Both the position numbers and the translations under genes were made by a program. From Oscillospiraceae bacterium (GTDB taxonomy: Bacteria; Bacillota; Clostridia; Oscillospirales; Ruminococcaceae), in NCBI GenBank assembly GCA_024684395.1, contig JAIKWY010000089.1:1-38933 (forward strand): a DNA stretch of 38,933 nucleotides. The letters run 5' to 3'. Position 1 is the first letter of the stretch; every line of letters starts with the position of its first letter. The notes beneath the pieces are model-generated. The model worked only from the letters and a program-made list of their open reading frames with translations. It was not told where the DNA came from and did no database searches. Positions 17,791-25,576 of this stretch are shown here, piece after piece.

Positions 17791-18783
17791 ATGCTGCAAT
17801 TTGACTACACAAACCAGATCAAGCGTGCTCTGCTGCAGATGGTCAAGGATCATGGCGAGGGTATTCTTGACGATGACAAGCGATTCATTTCGCTGATGAA
17901 CGACTACATTCCCGAGTACGAACGGGAACGCCGTCTGTTCAAGCATGTGCTCAGCAACAACATCCTTGCGCAGATGCGGCGGGATGACAACCAGCGCATC
18001 GCCATCCTCAAAGCACGGGAGTTCATGAGCAACGAGCTGTTCCTTGCCGATACGGCTGTGGAATTTGTGCTCACCTGCTTCACCTACATGATGGAGTGGA
18101 ACTACGTTTCTCCTGCACCCCAGGCGGCGCAGCCTGCTGCGGCTCCGGCAGAGCAGTCCACGCAGACCGCTGCGGCACCTGCTGCTCAGCCTGCTGCTCA
18201 GCCGGCACCGGCAAAGCCCGTCACCTCCGAGGTGCTCTACACCAAGAACGATGCCAAGCGGGCAAGCGGTCTGTTCAACACCACCGCCCGTGTCCCGGAG
18301 GGCTATACGACCATCGAGGACTTCGCCTTCGATTCGAGCCGTATCAAGGCTGTGGAGCTGCCGACCTCGCTGTATGTCATCGGCGAGTATGCTTTCTCCG
18401 ACTGCAAGAAGCTCAAATCGCTTGAACTTCCGGTCAACATCAAGCGCATCGGCAAGGGCGCTTTCAGCTCCTGCTCCAAGCTCTCTATGGTACGCATCCC
18501 GGCGGGCGTGACCGAGATCGAGGAGAACACCTTCCAGTTCTGCACCGGTCTTGAAGTGCTCGATCTGCCGAACACCATCAGCAGCATCGGCGCCGAGGCG
18601 TTCCAGGGCTGCATGAGCCTGAAAAAACTCTTCCTCAACGACAGCGTGAAGTACATCGACGACACGGCGTTCAAGATGTGCCCTGACCTGACGATCAAGT
18701 GCTATGAAAATTCCTACGTACACCGCTTCTGTGAGGAGCACAGGATGCGGTACGAGGTGATCCGTAAGGGCTTCCGTGGCTAA
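17791..18783 (+). CDS. LRR_5 (BspA-type) leucine-rich repeat protein
   Basis: The ATG at 17791 has a perfect AGGAGG 8 nt upstream; a longer in-frame reading from 17674 has no such site. The 330-residue product has an alpha-helical N-terminal domain of about 105 residues that I do not recognise, an Ala/Pro/Gln linker (about 108-146), and about five BspA-like LRR_5 repeats with units such as IKRIGKGAFSSCSKL and ISSIGAEAFQGCMSL. There is no signal peptide or membrane segment, so it is expected to be cytoplasmic, unlike secreted BspA proteins. It is the first gene of the kinase/vWA/PP2C operon and may be a scaffold or sensor for it. Confidence 0.8.
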   Translation: MLQFDYTNQIKRALLQMVKDHGEGILDDDKRFISLMNDYIPEYERERRLFKHVLSNNILAQMRRDDNQRIAILKAREFMSNELFLADTAVEFVLTCFTYMMEWNYVSPAPQAAQPAAAPAEQSTQTAAAPAAQPAAQPAPAKPVTSEVLYTKNDAKRASGLFNTTARVPEGYTTIEDFAFDSSRIKAVELPTSLYVIGEYAFSDCKKLKSLELPVNIKRIGKGAFSSCSKLSMVRIPAGVTEIEENTFQFCTGLEVLDLPNTISSIGAEAFQGCMSLKKLFLNDSVKYIDDTAFKMCPDLTIKCYENSYVHRFCEEHRMRYEVIRKGFRG

Positions 18784-18827
18784 TTCTTTGCAAGAAAGAC
18801 TATGATGATGAAAGGGATGATCTGACA

Positions 18828-20186
18828 ATGGTAGAGCTCCAGATCGGGCAGTATATCGAAATGGAATACGGCGGCGCAGCCAGAGTTCTCAGAGAACTCG
18901 GCAGCGGCGGACAGGGTATCGTTTACCTTGTGGAATTCAACGATCAGCAGTATGCCCTCAAATGGTATGATGTGGACAAGATCAAGAATCCTGCCGCATT
19001 CCGCAAGAACATCGAGAACAACATCAACGACGGCGCACCGTCCCGCAAGTTCCTCTGGCCGAAATATCTGACCCGTCCCATCGAGACCGGCGGCTTCGGC
19101 TATCTGATGGATGTGCGGCCGCAGGGATATGAGTCCTTCGTGGACATCCTCAACACCTACAAGCTCGACATCGACCCGCTGACCGGCAGAGCGATGAAGT
19201 ATCCGGTGCAGTTCAAAAGCCTGCACGCTATGGTGACAGCTGTCATCAACATCGTAACGGCGTTCCGCCAGCTCCACAGAGCCGGCAAGAGCTACCAGGA
19301 TCTGAACGACGGCGGCTTCTTCATCGACATTGCGACCGGCGACATCCTCGTCTGCGACTGCGACAACATCGCTCCGGACGGCGAGAGCTTCGGCATCGGC
19401 GGCAAGCCGGGTTACATGGCGCCCGAGGTGGTCAGAGGCATTGAAAAGCCCAATGTGCAGACGGATAAGTATTCCCTCGCTGTTGTGCTGTTCAAGCTCC
19501 TGTTCCGCGGCGATCCGATGGAGGGCGAGAAGGTCGTCAAGGATATCTGCCTGACAGAATCCTCCGAGCTCAAACATTACGGCAAGGATGCGGTCTTTGT
19601 CTATGATCCGGACAATGCCACGAACCGTCCGGTACGGGGCATCCATGACAACGTGATCAAGTTCTGGAAGATCTATCCGGACTACATCCGGGATGCGTTC
19701 ATCCGCTCCTTTACGGTCGGTCTGGAGGATCCGAACAAGCGTATCATCGAGAACGAGTGGCAGAAGCTGTTCATCCGCCTGCGTGCCGAGATCATTCCCT
19801 GCACCTGCGGCAGGACGAATTTCTCCTCCATGTTCGAGGAGCAGTCGAACCACTTCTACAAATGTCCCCGCTGCGGCAGTGAGTTCGCCAGCATCGCTTT
19901 CTCCAACCGTGATTATCGTGTGCCGCTGTATCTGGGCTGCCGTTTCTATGCCTGCGAGACCGTTATGGCATCGGATGATTTCCTCACCGTCACGGGCGAG
20001 CTGGTAGAGAACAAGCTCAAGGCAAACATGCTGGGCATCAAGAATATGTCCGAGCAGACGTGGAAAGCAAAGATGCCCGACGGCAAGTTCTATCCTGTCG
20101 CACCGGGCAAGGGCTTCCCGCTCTGGAGCGGCATCGTGGTTGACTTCGGAGGCATCACGGCGCAGATCAACGATGACGCACAGTGA
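18828..20186 (+). CDS. TerY-P-type atypical protein kinase with zinc ribbon and FHA-like C-terminus
   Basis: The 452-residue protein has a kinase domain (about residues 15-315): glycine loop LGSGGQG at 24-30, Lys45 in YALKWYD, catalytic loop YQDLNDGG with Asp158 in place of HRD, and CDCDN (176-180) in place of DFG. This pattern is typical of kinases in TerY-P triads. The Asn that normally follows five residues after the catalytic Asp is Gly163 here, so catalysis may be weakened. A zinc ribbon follows (Cys325, Cys327, Cys346, Cys349). The last 80 residues contain LGIKNMSEQTWKAKMPDGK and end in a beta-rich stretch that resembles an FHA fold; that assignment is inference. The downstream vWA and PP2C genes complete the triad. 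The start has a modest AAAGGGA site. Confidence 0.85.
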   Translation: MVELQIGQYIEMEYGGAARVLRELGSGGQGIVYLVEFNDQQYALKWYDVDKIKNPAAFRKNIENNINDGAPSRKFLWPKYLTRPIETGGFGYLMDVRPQGYESFVDILNTYKLDIDPLTGRAMKYPVQFKSLHAMVTAVINIVTAFRQLHRAGKSYQDLNDGGFFIDIATGDILVCDCDNIAPDGESFGIGGKPGYMAPEVVRGIEKPNVQTDKYSLAVVLFKLLFRGDPMEGEKVVKDICLTESSELKHYGKDAVFVYDPDNATNRPVRGIHDNVIKFWKIYPDYIRDAFIRSFTVGLEDPNKRIIENEWQKLFIRLRAEIIPCTCGRTNFSSMFEEQSNHFYKCPRCGSEFASIAFSNRDYRVPLYLGCRFYACETVMASDDFLTVTGELVENKLKANMLGIKNMSEQTWKAKMPDGKFYPVAPGKGFPLWSGIVVDFGGITAQINDDAQ

Positions 20187-20218
20187 TCTGCATATTCTGA
20201 AAGCAAAGGAGAACCCTT

Positions 20219-21118
20219 ATGATTGATGAAATGGATAATCTGATCTCGCCTGAGCAGGACGACACGGATCAGACCGGCTATGATACTTCCGGTTATGACA
20301 TGTCCGGCTATGATGATGCCGGTTACGGCTCTCCCGCTTCCACGGGCTTCGGCGGATTTGACTTTGATGATGATGACCCCCTGAACGCAACAGGCGTTTC
20401 CCGCAAAAGCCTCGTGATCTTCTTCCTGATCGACACCTCCGGCAGTATGAAGGGCACCAAGATGGGTGAGCTGAATACCGTTATGGAGGAGCTGATCCCG
20501 GAGATCCGCCGTGTCGGTGAGGCTGACACGGATGTCAAGGTCGCAGTACTGACCTTCTCGGACAGCGTGGTATGGATGTATTCCGAACCGGTCTCCATCG
20601 AGGATTTCGAGTGGACGAGACTGCGTGCGGACGGCGTGACCAACATGGGCGCCGCCTTCAAGGAGCTTTCCATCCGCATGTCCCGCAACAGCTTCCTCAA
20701 TTCCCCTTCCCTGTCCTTTGCACCGGTCATCTTCCTGATGACGGACGGCTATCCTTCGGATGATTACAAGGATGGTCTGCGTGTCCTCAAGAAGAACAGC
20801 TGGTACAAGTACGGTCTGAAGACGGCACTCGGCATCGGTAAGGAAGCCAATGACGATATGCTCGCTGAGTTTACCGGTACACCGGATACGGTCGTACACG
20901 CCTATTCCGGCGGTCAGCTGGCACATCTGATCAAGATCATCGCCGTGACCTCCTCGCAGATCGGCTCCAAGAGTATGACGCTTGCGGACGATGTCGGTCA
21001 CGAGATCGGCATGGAGGATGTATACGAGACCAAGCAGAAGCTGCTCGGACAGCAGATCCAGGAGATCGTCAAGTCCGAAGGCTACAGCGATTCCATCCCC
21101 TTCGACACCGGCTGGTAA
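20219..21118 (+). CDS. TerY-like von Willebrand factor A domain protein
   Basis: This 299-residue protein has a vWA domain with a complete MIDAS metal site: Asp72-x-Ser74-x-Ser76 (IDTSGSMKG), Thr141 (GVTNMGAAF) and Asp176 (LMTDGYPSDD). The first 55 residues are acidic and low-complexity, with repeated GYD units (SGYDMSGYDDAGYG), and could be a phosphorylation or docking tail. In TerY-P systems the vWA protein is thought to be the client of the kinase/phosphatase pair. An AAAGGAG site precedes the ATG, 32 nt after the kinase stop. Confidence 0.92.
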   Translation: MIDEMDNLISPEQDDTDQTGYDTSGYDMSGYDDAGYGSPASTGFGGFDFDDDDPLNATGVSRKSLVIFFLIDTSGSMKGTKMGELNTVMEELIPEIRRVGEADTDVKVAVLTFSDSVVWMYSEPVSIEDFEWTRLRADGVTNMGAAFKELSIRMSRNSFLNSPSLSFAPVIFLMTDGYPSDDYKDGLRVLKKNSWYKYGLKTALGIGKEANDDMLAEFTGTPDTVVHAYSGGQLAHLIKIIAVTSSQIGSKSMTLADDVGHEIGMEDVYETKQKLLGQQIQEIVKSEGYSDSIPFDTGW

Positions 21119-21423
21119 GCAGCCGAAGGCTGCGCCGGACGCACGCCGGGTGCATTGAGGATCGCAGGTGCAGAACATGCGCTGATAGTCGGTTCGGTGC
21201 CTGGGTGATATGTGCGAGGGCTTGCTGCCGGGGGTTTTGATTTTGGGCAGCACCGGCACAGGTGGATGCCGTGCATACGCTGGGGATGCAGTATGCGGCG
21301 GCGAAGGAATTGCGTTTCAGGAGTTGAATGCTCTGCATTGGCTCTTTACTTCGATCTTCCAACATTCCCGCTCTTACGTCTTACTACGATCTATGACTTC
21401 ATTACAGGAAGCAGGTGAACACC
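21119..21423. other. 305-nt gap inside the operon without a convincing gene
   Basis: A short hairpin GCAGCC-gaa-GGCTGC follows the vWA stop directly (21119-21133) but lacks a T-tract. The rest is GC-rich, then AT-richer near the PP2C start. A 73-codon open frame (21210-21431) has no ribosome site, no recognisable fold and runs into the PP2C start, so I do not call it. A weak promoter (TTGAAT near 21323) is possible. Confidence 0.5.
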
Positions 21424-22380
21424 ATGTATAACGGATTATTTCACACTCTGATCGGTGCGAGTCACCTCGCAAAGGGTACGGTCTGCCAGGATGCATCCGA
21501 TTTCGGTGCCACGGAAAAGTATGCCATCGCCGTTGTTGCGGACGGTCACGGCAGCAAGCGCCACTTCCGGAGCGATGTCGGTTCCAAGCTCGCTGTCAAG
21601 GCTTGCATGGAGGCTGTTGAAGCCTATATGGCTGACCCGGAGGAATTTGATGAGGGGCTGCGGGAGGATCCCAAGGGACTCATCCGCCGCATCGAAAAGA
21701 ATATCATCCTGCGCTGGAATCTTGCAGTGCGGGAACACGCCGGGGAGAATCCTTTCACGGACCAGGAGAAGCTCCCGTTCACGGAGGAGAAATTCAAGGA
21801 ACTGCGCCTCGAATCCATCTACGGCACCACGCTGATCTGCGCTGTGATCACGGAAGATTACACCTTCGGTATGCAGATCGGAGACGGCAGCCTTGTCGTA
21901 GTTGATGAGGATGCGGAGGCGGACATGCCGATCATCGACGATGAGTCTGCACCGGCAAACCTGACCGCTTCGCTCTGCAATTCCAATGCGATCGATCTGT
22001 TCAATCAGTTCTTTATCCCGGATCAGTCTCTTGCCGTATTCGTTTCGACGGACGGCTTGTACACATCCTTCCGGAGCAGCGAGGACTTCCTTGACTATCA
22101 TTCCATCATCGCAAGCCATCTCGACAAGCCCACGGCTTTCGATGCGATCGTACAGCGCAATCTGGAAAAGCGTACCCATTACGGCACACAGGATGACATT
22201 TCCTTTGCCTGCGCTTATGACCCGGCGCTCATCGTTGAATCCATGAACGATCTGAAGGCGCAGGTCGAGCGTAACAAGCTCCGTGCCGAGATCCGCCATG
22301 CGGAAGCACAGGCGAAGATCCAGAAGCAGCGCCTGAAGAATACGATGCATCTGCGTGAAGATGCATCCGCAGTCAGCTGA
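21424..22380 (+). CDS. PP2C-like phosphatase of the TerY-P triad
   Basis: This 318-residue protein has the PP2C core: CQDAS at 21-25 (Asp23), ADGHGS at 39-44, GTTLICAVI, MQIGDGSL, STDGLYTSF and a C-terminal DDISFACAY metal motif. It belongs to the divergent PP2C_2 class that pairs with vWA and atypical kinases. The C-terminal 55 residues are a charged helix or coiled coil (KAQVERNKLRAEIRHAEAQA). The ATG at 21424 has AGGTGA about 6 nt upstream; an in-frame GTG at 21415 is the alternative. It should reverse phosphorylation by the kinase two genes upstream. Confidence 0.88.
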   Translation: MYNGLFHTLIGASHLAKGTVCQDASDFGATEKYAIAVVADGHGSKRHFRSDVGSKLAVKACMEAVEAYMADPEEFDEGLREDPKGLIRRIEKNIILRWNLAVREHAGENPFTDQEKLPFTEEKFKELRLESIYGTTLICAVITEDYTFGMQIGDGSLVVVDEDAEADMPIIDDESAPANLTASLCNSNAIDLFNQFFIPDQSLAVFVSTDGLYTSFRSSEDFLDYHSIIASHLDKPTAFDAIVQRNLEKRTHYGTQDDISFACAYDPALIVESMNDLKAQVERNKLRAEIRHAEAQAKIQKQRLKNTMHLREDASAVS

Positions 22381-22414
22381 CTGACATCAACATTAAGTGA
22401 GGTATGACATAGTT

Positions 22415-23353
22415 ATGAAAAAAGAAGAAAACAAAGTCCTGAACATTGTCTTGTTGATCGTGTTCATCAACATATTCCTGGCACTGTTCGGTTTGCAGAG
22501 AATGCTCACCATGAGGGGCGCCAACAGTGTCATGAACTGGAATGGCGTTATCGCACAGTTCCAGGTACTTGTTTCCACGGCTATGGTACTGACCAACCGT
22601 AAGCGCGGATTCATTGCTGCCGTTGCTGTCAACCTGTTCAATGCATCGTTCCTGTTCTTCGCACAGGTCGTGATTGCACACCAGATGGGCCCGATGCCTG
22701 CAGTTATCGTTTCTCTCGTAACGATCGTGCTCATGATCCTGATCTACGGCTTCATGAATCGTGAGGAAAAGAGCCATGCCGAGCTGACGGATTCCTACAA
22801 CCAGCTCATCGAGCAGAACCGTATCATGCAGGAGAAGGATGAGGCACTGACCTACCTGGCTTACTATGACCGTCACACCGGTCTCCCGAACCGTGCATAT
22901 CTGATGGACAAGATCGCCGATCAGATGGAGGCAAATTCTCCCTTTGTTCTCATCTACATGGATGCGGACAACTTCAAGGAGATCAACAACAACTTCGTTC
23001 GCCAGGTCGGCGACGAGCTCATCAAGATCTATGCGGAACGTCTCGAAAAGTACTGCGGCGACCGTCTGACCTGCGCTCTGATCGAGGGCGACCAGTTCGC
23101 TGTCCTGATGCCGGGCAAGTACACCGAGGCGGATGTCCTCAACACGACCGCACAGCTCCGCAATCTGTTCTTCGAGCCTGCCAATGCCGGCGGTCAGCAG
23201 TTCCAGATCACCATGAGCTATGGTGTTGTGGGCTATCCGAATGACGGCCGCACACCGGATGCGCTCTTCGTTGCAGCCGACACTGCACTCTACAATGCAA
23301 AGATCGGCGGCAAGGACAGAACGGTCATTTTCAGCCAGCAGTCGCTTAACTGA
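22415..23353 (+). CDS. Membrane protein with a degenerate GGDEF domain
   Basis: From the ATG at 22415 the product has 312 residues: four hydrophobic helices (about 8-27, 41-60, 66-88, 93-113), a short coiled coil (about 116-146) and a GGDEF domain. YYDRHTGLPNR (150-160) and the metal-site block DADNFKEIN (183-191) are well preserved, but the signature GG(D/E)EF reads EGDQF at 224-228. Loss of the first Gly and of the Glu suggests that it no longer makes c-di-GMP, or does so poorly, and may instead bind a nucleotide or act as a scaffold. The Shine-Dalgarno is weak; a GTG at 22397 is possible. It lies 34 nt after the PP2C gene. Confidence 0.85.
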   Translation: MKKEENKVLNIVLLIVFINIFLALFGLQRMLTMRGANSVMNWNGVIAQFQVLVSTAMVLTNRKRGFIAAVAVNLFNASFLFFAQVVIAHQMGPMPAVIVSLVTIVLMILIYGFMNREEKSHAELTDSYNQLIEQNRIMQEKDEALTYLAYYDRHTGLPNRAYLMDKIADQMEANSPFVLIYMDADNFKEINNNFVRQVGDELIKIYAERLEKYCGDRLTCALIEGDQFAVLMPGKYTEADVLNTTAQLRNLFFEPANAGGQQFQITMSYGVVGYPNDGRTPDALFVAADTALYNAKIGGKDRTVIFSQQSLN

Positions 23354-23364
23354 TCACTCGGGCT

Positions 23365-23491
23365 CTGCCCCCTTCCGGGGGGCAGGGTCATCCTGTATGA
23401 TGCCGTCTATATGCCGAAGGACGGCGGCATCATACAGGACGATCCATTTATGGAGCCGTCATAAGCAAGAAGTACCCCGGCATCTGCCGGG
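23365..23491. repeat. Cluster of three hairpins before the deaminase-like gene
   Basis: Stem 1 (23365-23385) is CTGCCCCC/GGGGGCAG. Stem 2 has perfect 15-bp arms (23391-23405 and 23425-23439) around a 19-nt loop. Stem 3 (23476-23491) is CCCGGC/GCCGGG and sits about 20 nt before the ATG at 23512. None has a T-tract, so they are better candidates for mRNA processing or translation control within the operon than for termination. Confidence 0.7.
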
Positions 23492-23511
23492 TCAGGAAAG
23501 GCAGGAATATC

Positions 23512-25347
23512 ATGGATAAAGACTTTTATAACTTAGCTGTCAGACTGATGGCGAATATCAGTCGTGTTGAGCCGAATCTCGTCTCCGGACACGACGCTGA
23601 GATGTGTGTCATCCTGACCGATCAGCAGCATGTCTATGCCGGCATCACCGGTGTGCGCATCAGCAACGGTCAGCTCATGCGGGCTTGTCCGGAATTCAAT
23701 GCCATCATGTCGATGGTGCCCGCCGGCGAGAGCCGTGTGGACAAAATGATCACGGTATCGTTTGCACATCACACTGTCAGCCCGCCCTGTGAGGGGTGTC
23801 TGGATCTGCTGCTGCGTGTGAATGCAGACAACAAGGACACGAGGATCTTTGACGGTCCCAACCATTTCGTATATCCCGAAGCGCTCATGCATGACGAATC
23901 GCTGAGCGACCAGCTGGCGGATATGTTCTTCTTTGCAGATGGCAATCATGCCATTGTGGGCGGTGTGGCATCCATTCCCACCACGCCTGCACCTGCTCAG
24001 GCACCCGCTGAGGAAGCAGCTGCTGCGGAGGAGACCGCTCCCGCTGAGGCTGCTGCTGAGGAAGCAGCTCCCGCAGAAGAAGCTGCCGAGACAACTCCCG
24101 CTGAGGCAGCTACAGAGGAAGCAGCTGCGGCAGAAGAGACAGCTGAGGCTGTTGAAGCGCCTGCGGAGGAGAAGGCATTTGTGGAAGAGGTCGTGCCGGA
24201 TGAGGACAATCCTTTCGCAGCCGAGGTCGAGCCTGACGAGGACAATCCCTTTGCGGAGGCATCCGGGGAGGCACCGCCTGTGCAGTCTCTTGGCGTGGCA
24301 GCGAGCGCTGATGAAGCCGCATCTGCGGATGTGAAGGTCGATGGTGCGATCCAGGGGGCTTCCTCGATGGTCAGCCATCCTGCCGGGATCCCGGAGGCTG
24401 CTGCTATGGCGATCGCCGATGCAGTTGCCGCTGCGGAGGGCGAACATGCCGCCGATCCCGACGATCAGTTCGCACAGTTCGGCTTTGAGGCTGGCGATCC
24501 TGTGGAATTTGTGGAGGAAGTCAAGCACGACGAGGACAATCCGTTCTATGAACCGCCTGTAGAGTCTGCCGAGCAGGATCCGAACCTGCCGCCGTACATG
24601 CGGGATCCCCGTGCGCAGCAGCCGAGATACCTCTACGAGCAGCCGCAGTATGATTCGATGCAGCAGCCGGCAATGGGCTATGAAGATCCGGAGTCTTCGA
24701 TGTATGCATCGCAGGCATTCCCGGGCGGCGGACGCAAAAAGGGACTGTTCCAGCCCGGTCAGACCGGCGCTGTTCGTCCGGGTGTTTCCCGGCAGCAGTC
24801 GCAGTATGCGCAGTCGCAGTACGTTTCCCAGCCGTTCCAGCCGAGCCAGCCGGGGCAGCCGGGGCAGCAGGGACAGTCGCAGTATGTATCCCAGCAGTTC
24901 GGGCAGGGGCAGTCACAGTATCTCTCTGCACAGCCGCCGCAGCCGGGACAGTCGCAGTATGTTTCGCAGCATCTGAATCCCGGATCCTCGCAGATGCAGC
25001 CGCTCCGTGGTCCGGGGCAGGTACAGCCGGGACAGCCGTTCCGTCCGGGACAGACACAGCCGCAGCAGGCACAGCCGTTCCGTCCGGGACAGTCTGGTTC
25101 GCAGCAGTCCTCCATGTATGCGCAGCAGAGTATGCCCTACACACCGCAGGGCATGCCCTTCCAGCCTTCCAAGCAGGGCGGCGGTGCGTTCCGGCAGCGT
25201 CTGAGCGCCTTCATGAGAGATGACGGCGGCAGCGAGGGCGGTGAGAATCTCACCCAGTCCGAGATGATGCGCCTTGCCAAGGAAAAGAAGAAGAAAGCCA
25301 AGATCGACGCCCAGTTCAAGAAGGAAATGAAGAAAAAGGGATTTTAA
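23512..25347 (+). CDS. Cytidine-deaminase-like domain protein with long disordered repeat region
   Basis: This 611-residue protein has an N-terminal domain (about residues 1-150) whose spacing matches the cytidine deaminase fold: a beta-strand block ending ITGVRISNG, then CPEFNAI (Cys59, Glu61) where Cdd has CAERTAI, and PPCEGC (Cys93, Cys96) 32 residues after the Glu, as in Bacillus-type Cdd. The zinc and proton-transfer residues are therefore all present. This assignment rests on motif reading only. Residues about 160-240 are Ala/Glu-rich. DEDNPF occurs at 230, 242 and 340. A Gln/Pro/Gly-rich stretch (about 425-560) contains five QSQY motifs, and the tail is highly basic (AKEKKKKAKIDAQFKKEMKK). 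Substrate and role are unknown. It is the last gene of the operon; AAAGGCAGG precedes the ATG. Confidence 0.75.
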   Translation: MDKDFYNLAVRLMANISRVEPNLVSGHDAEMCVILTDQQHVYAGITGVRISNGQLMRACPEFNAIMSMVPAGESRVDKMITVSFAHHTVSPPCEGCLDLLLRVNADNKDTRIFDGPNHFVYPEALMHDESLSDQLADMFFFADGNHAIVGGVASIPTTPAPAQAPAEEAAAAEETAPAEAAAEEAAPAEEAAETTPAEAATEEAAAAEETAEAVEAPAEEKAFVEEVVPDEDNPFAAEVEPDEDNPFAEASGEAPPVQSLGVAASADEAASADVKVDGAIQGASSMVSHPAGIPEAAAMAIADAVAAAEGEHAADPDDQFAQFGFEAGDPVEFVEEVKHDEDNPFYEPPVESAEQDPNLPPYMRDPRAQQPRYLYEQPQYDSMQQPAMGYEDPESSMYASQAFPGGGRKKGLFQPGQTGAVRPGVSRQQSQYAQSQYVSQPFQPSQPGQPGQQGQSQYVSQQFGQGQSQYLSAQPPQPGQSQYVSQHLNPGSSQMQPLRGPGQVQPGQPFRPGQTQPQQAQPFRPGQSGSQQSSMYAQQSMPYTPQGMPFQPSKQGGGAFRQRLSAFMRDDGGSEGGENLTQSEMMRLAKEKKKKAKIDAQFKKEMKKKGF

Positions 25348-25385
25348 CCTGCTTCGAGAATTGAAAATGCACCGCTTCGGTGTCC

Positions 25386-25427
25386 GCTTGCCCCCAATGC
25401 TTCGCAAAGGGGGCAATGCTGTTTTTT
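25386..25427 (+). terminator. Terminator of the TerY-P-like operon; copy 2 of the dispersed palindrome
   Basis: TTGCCCCC (25388-25395) pairs with GGGGGCAA (25409-25416), and six T residues follow at 25422-25427. The 35-nt unit at 25386-25420 is the reverse-oriented partner of the repeat at 139-173. Confidence 0.8.
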
Positions 25428-25504
25428 CTCAGCACGTCGCAGCAAGCTGCTCCAATGCAGTTTTCTGGGATTTCAGACAATGGTGTATTTTGATCTGGCA
25501 CAGC

Positions 25505-25535
25505 AAAGCCCTCCGGGTCGTTCCGGAGGGCTTTT
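25505..25535. terminator. Second hairpin between convergent genes
   Basis: AAAGCCCTCCGG and CCGGAGGGCTTT form a perfect 12-bp stem around six nt, followed by TTTT on the plus strand. It can also serve the minus-strand scfB gene, whose stop is 42 nt away, although the minus side has only a short T run. Confidence 0.8.
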
Positions 25536-25576
25536 CATGCATATTCGCAGCTCTGTGTACAGCTTTCAGGGGTGCA

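Noticed and set aside
18780-19853. 357-codon open frame on the minus strand
   Set aside because: Antisense to the kinase gene; no ribosome site or conserved motif.
20090-21259. 389-codon open frame on the minus strand
   Set aside because: Antisense to the vWA gene, whose MIDAS motifs and ribosome site prove the plus-strand reading.
21436-22350. 304-codon open frame on the minus strand
   Set aside because: Antisense to the PP2C-like gene, which carries intact metal-binding motifs.
17791-25347. Classical tellurite-resistance (ter) operon
   Set aside because: No TerD/TerZ, TerC or TerA gene is present; only the kinase/vWA/PP2C core is shared.
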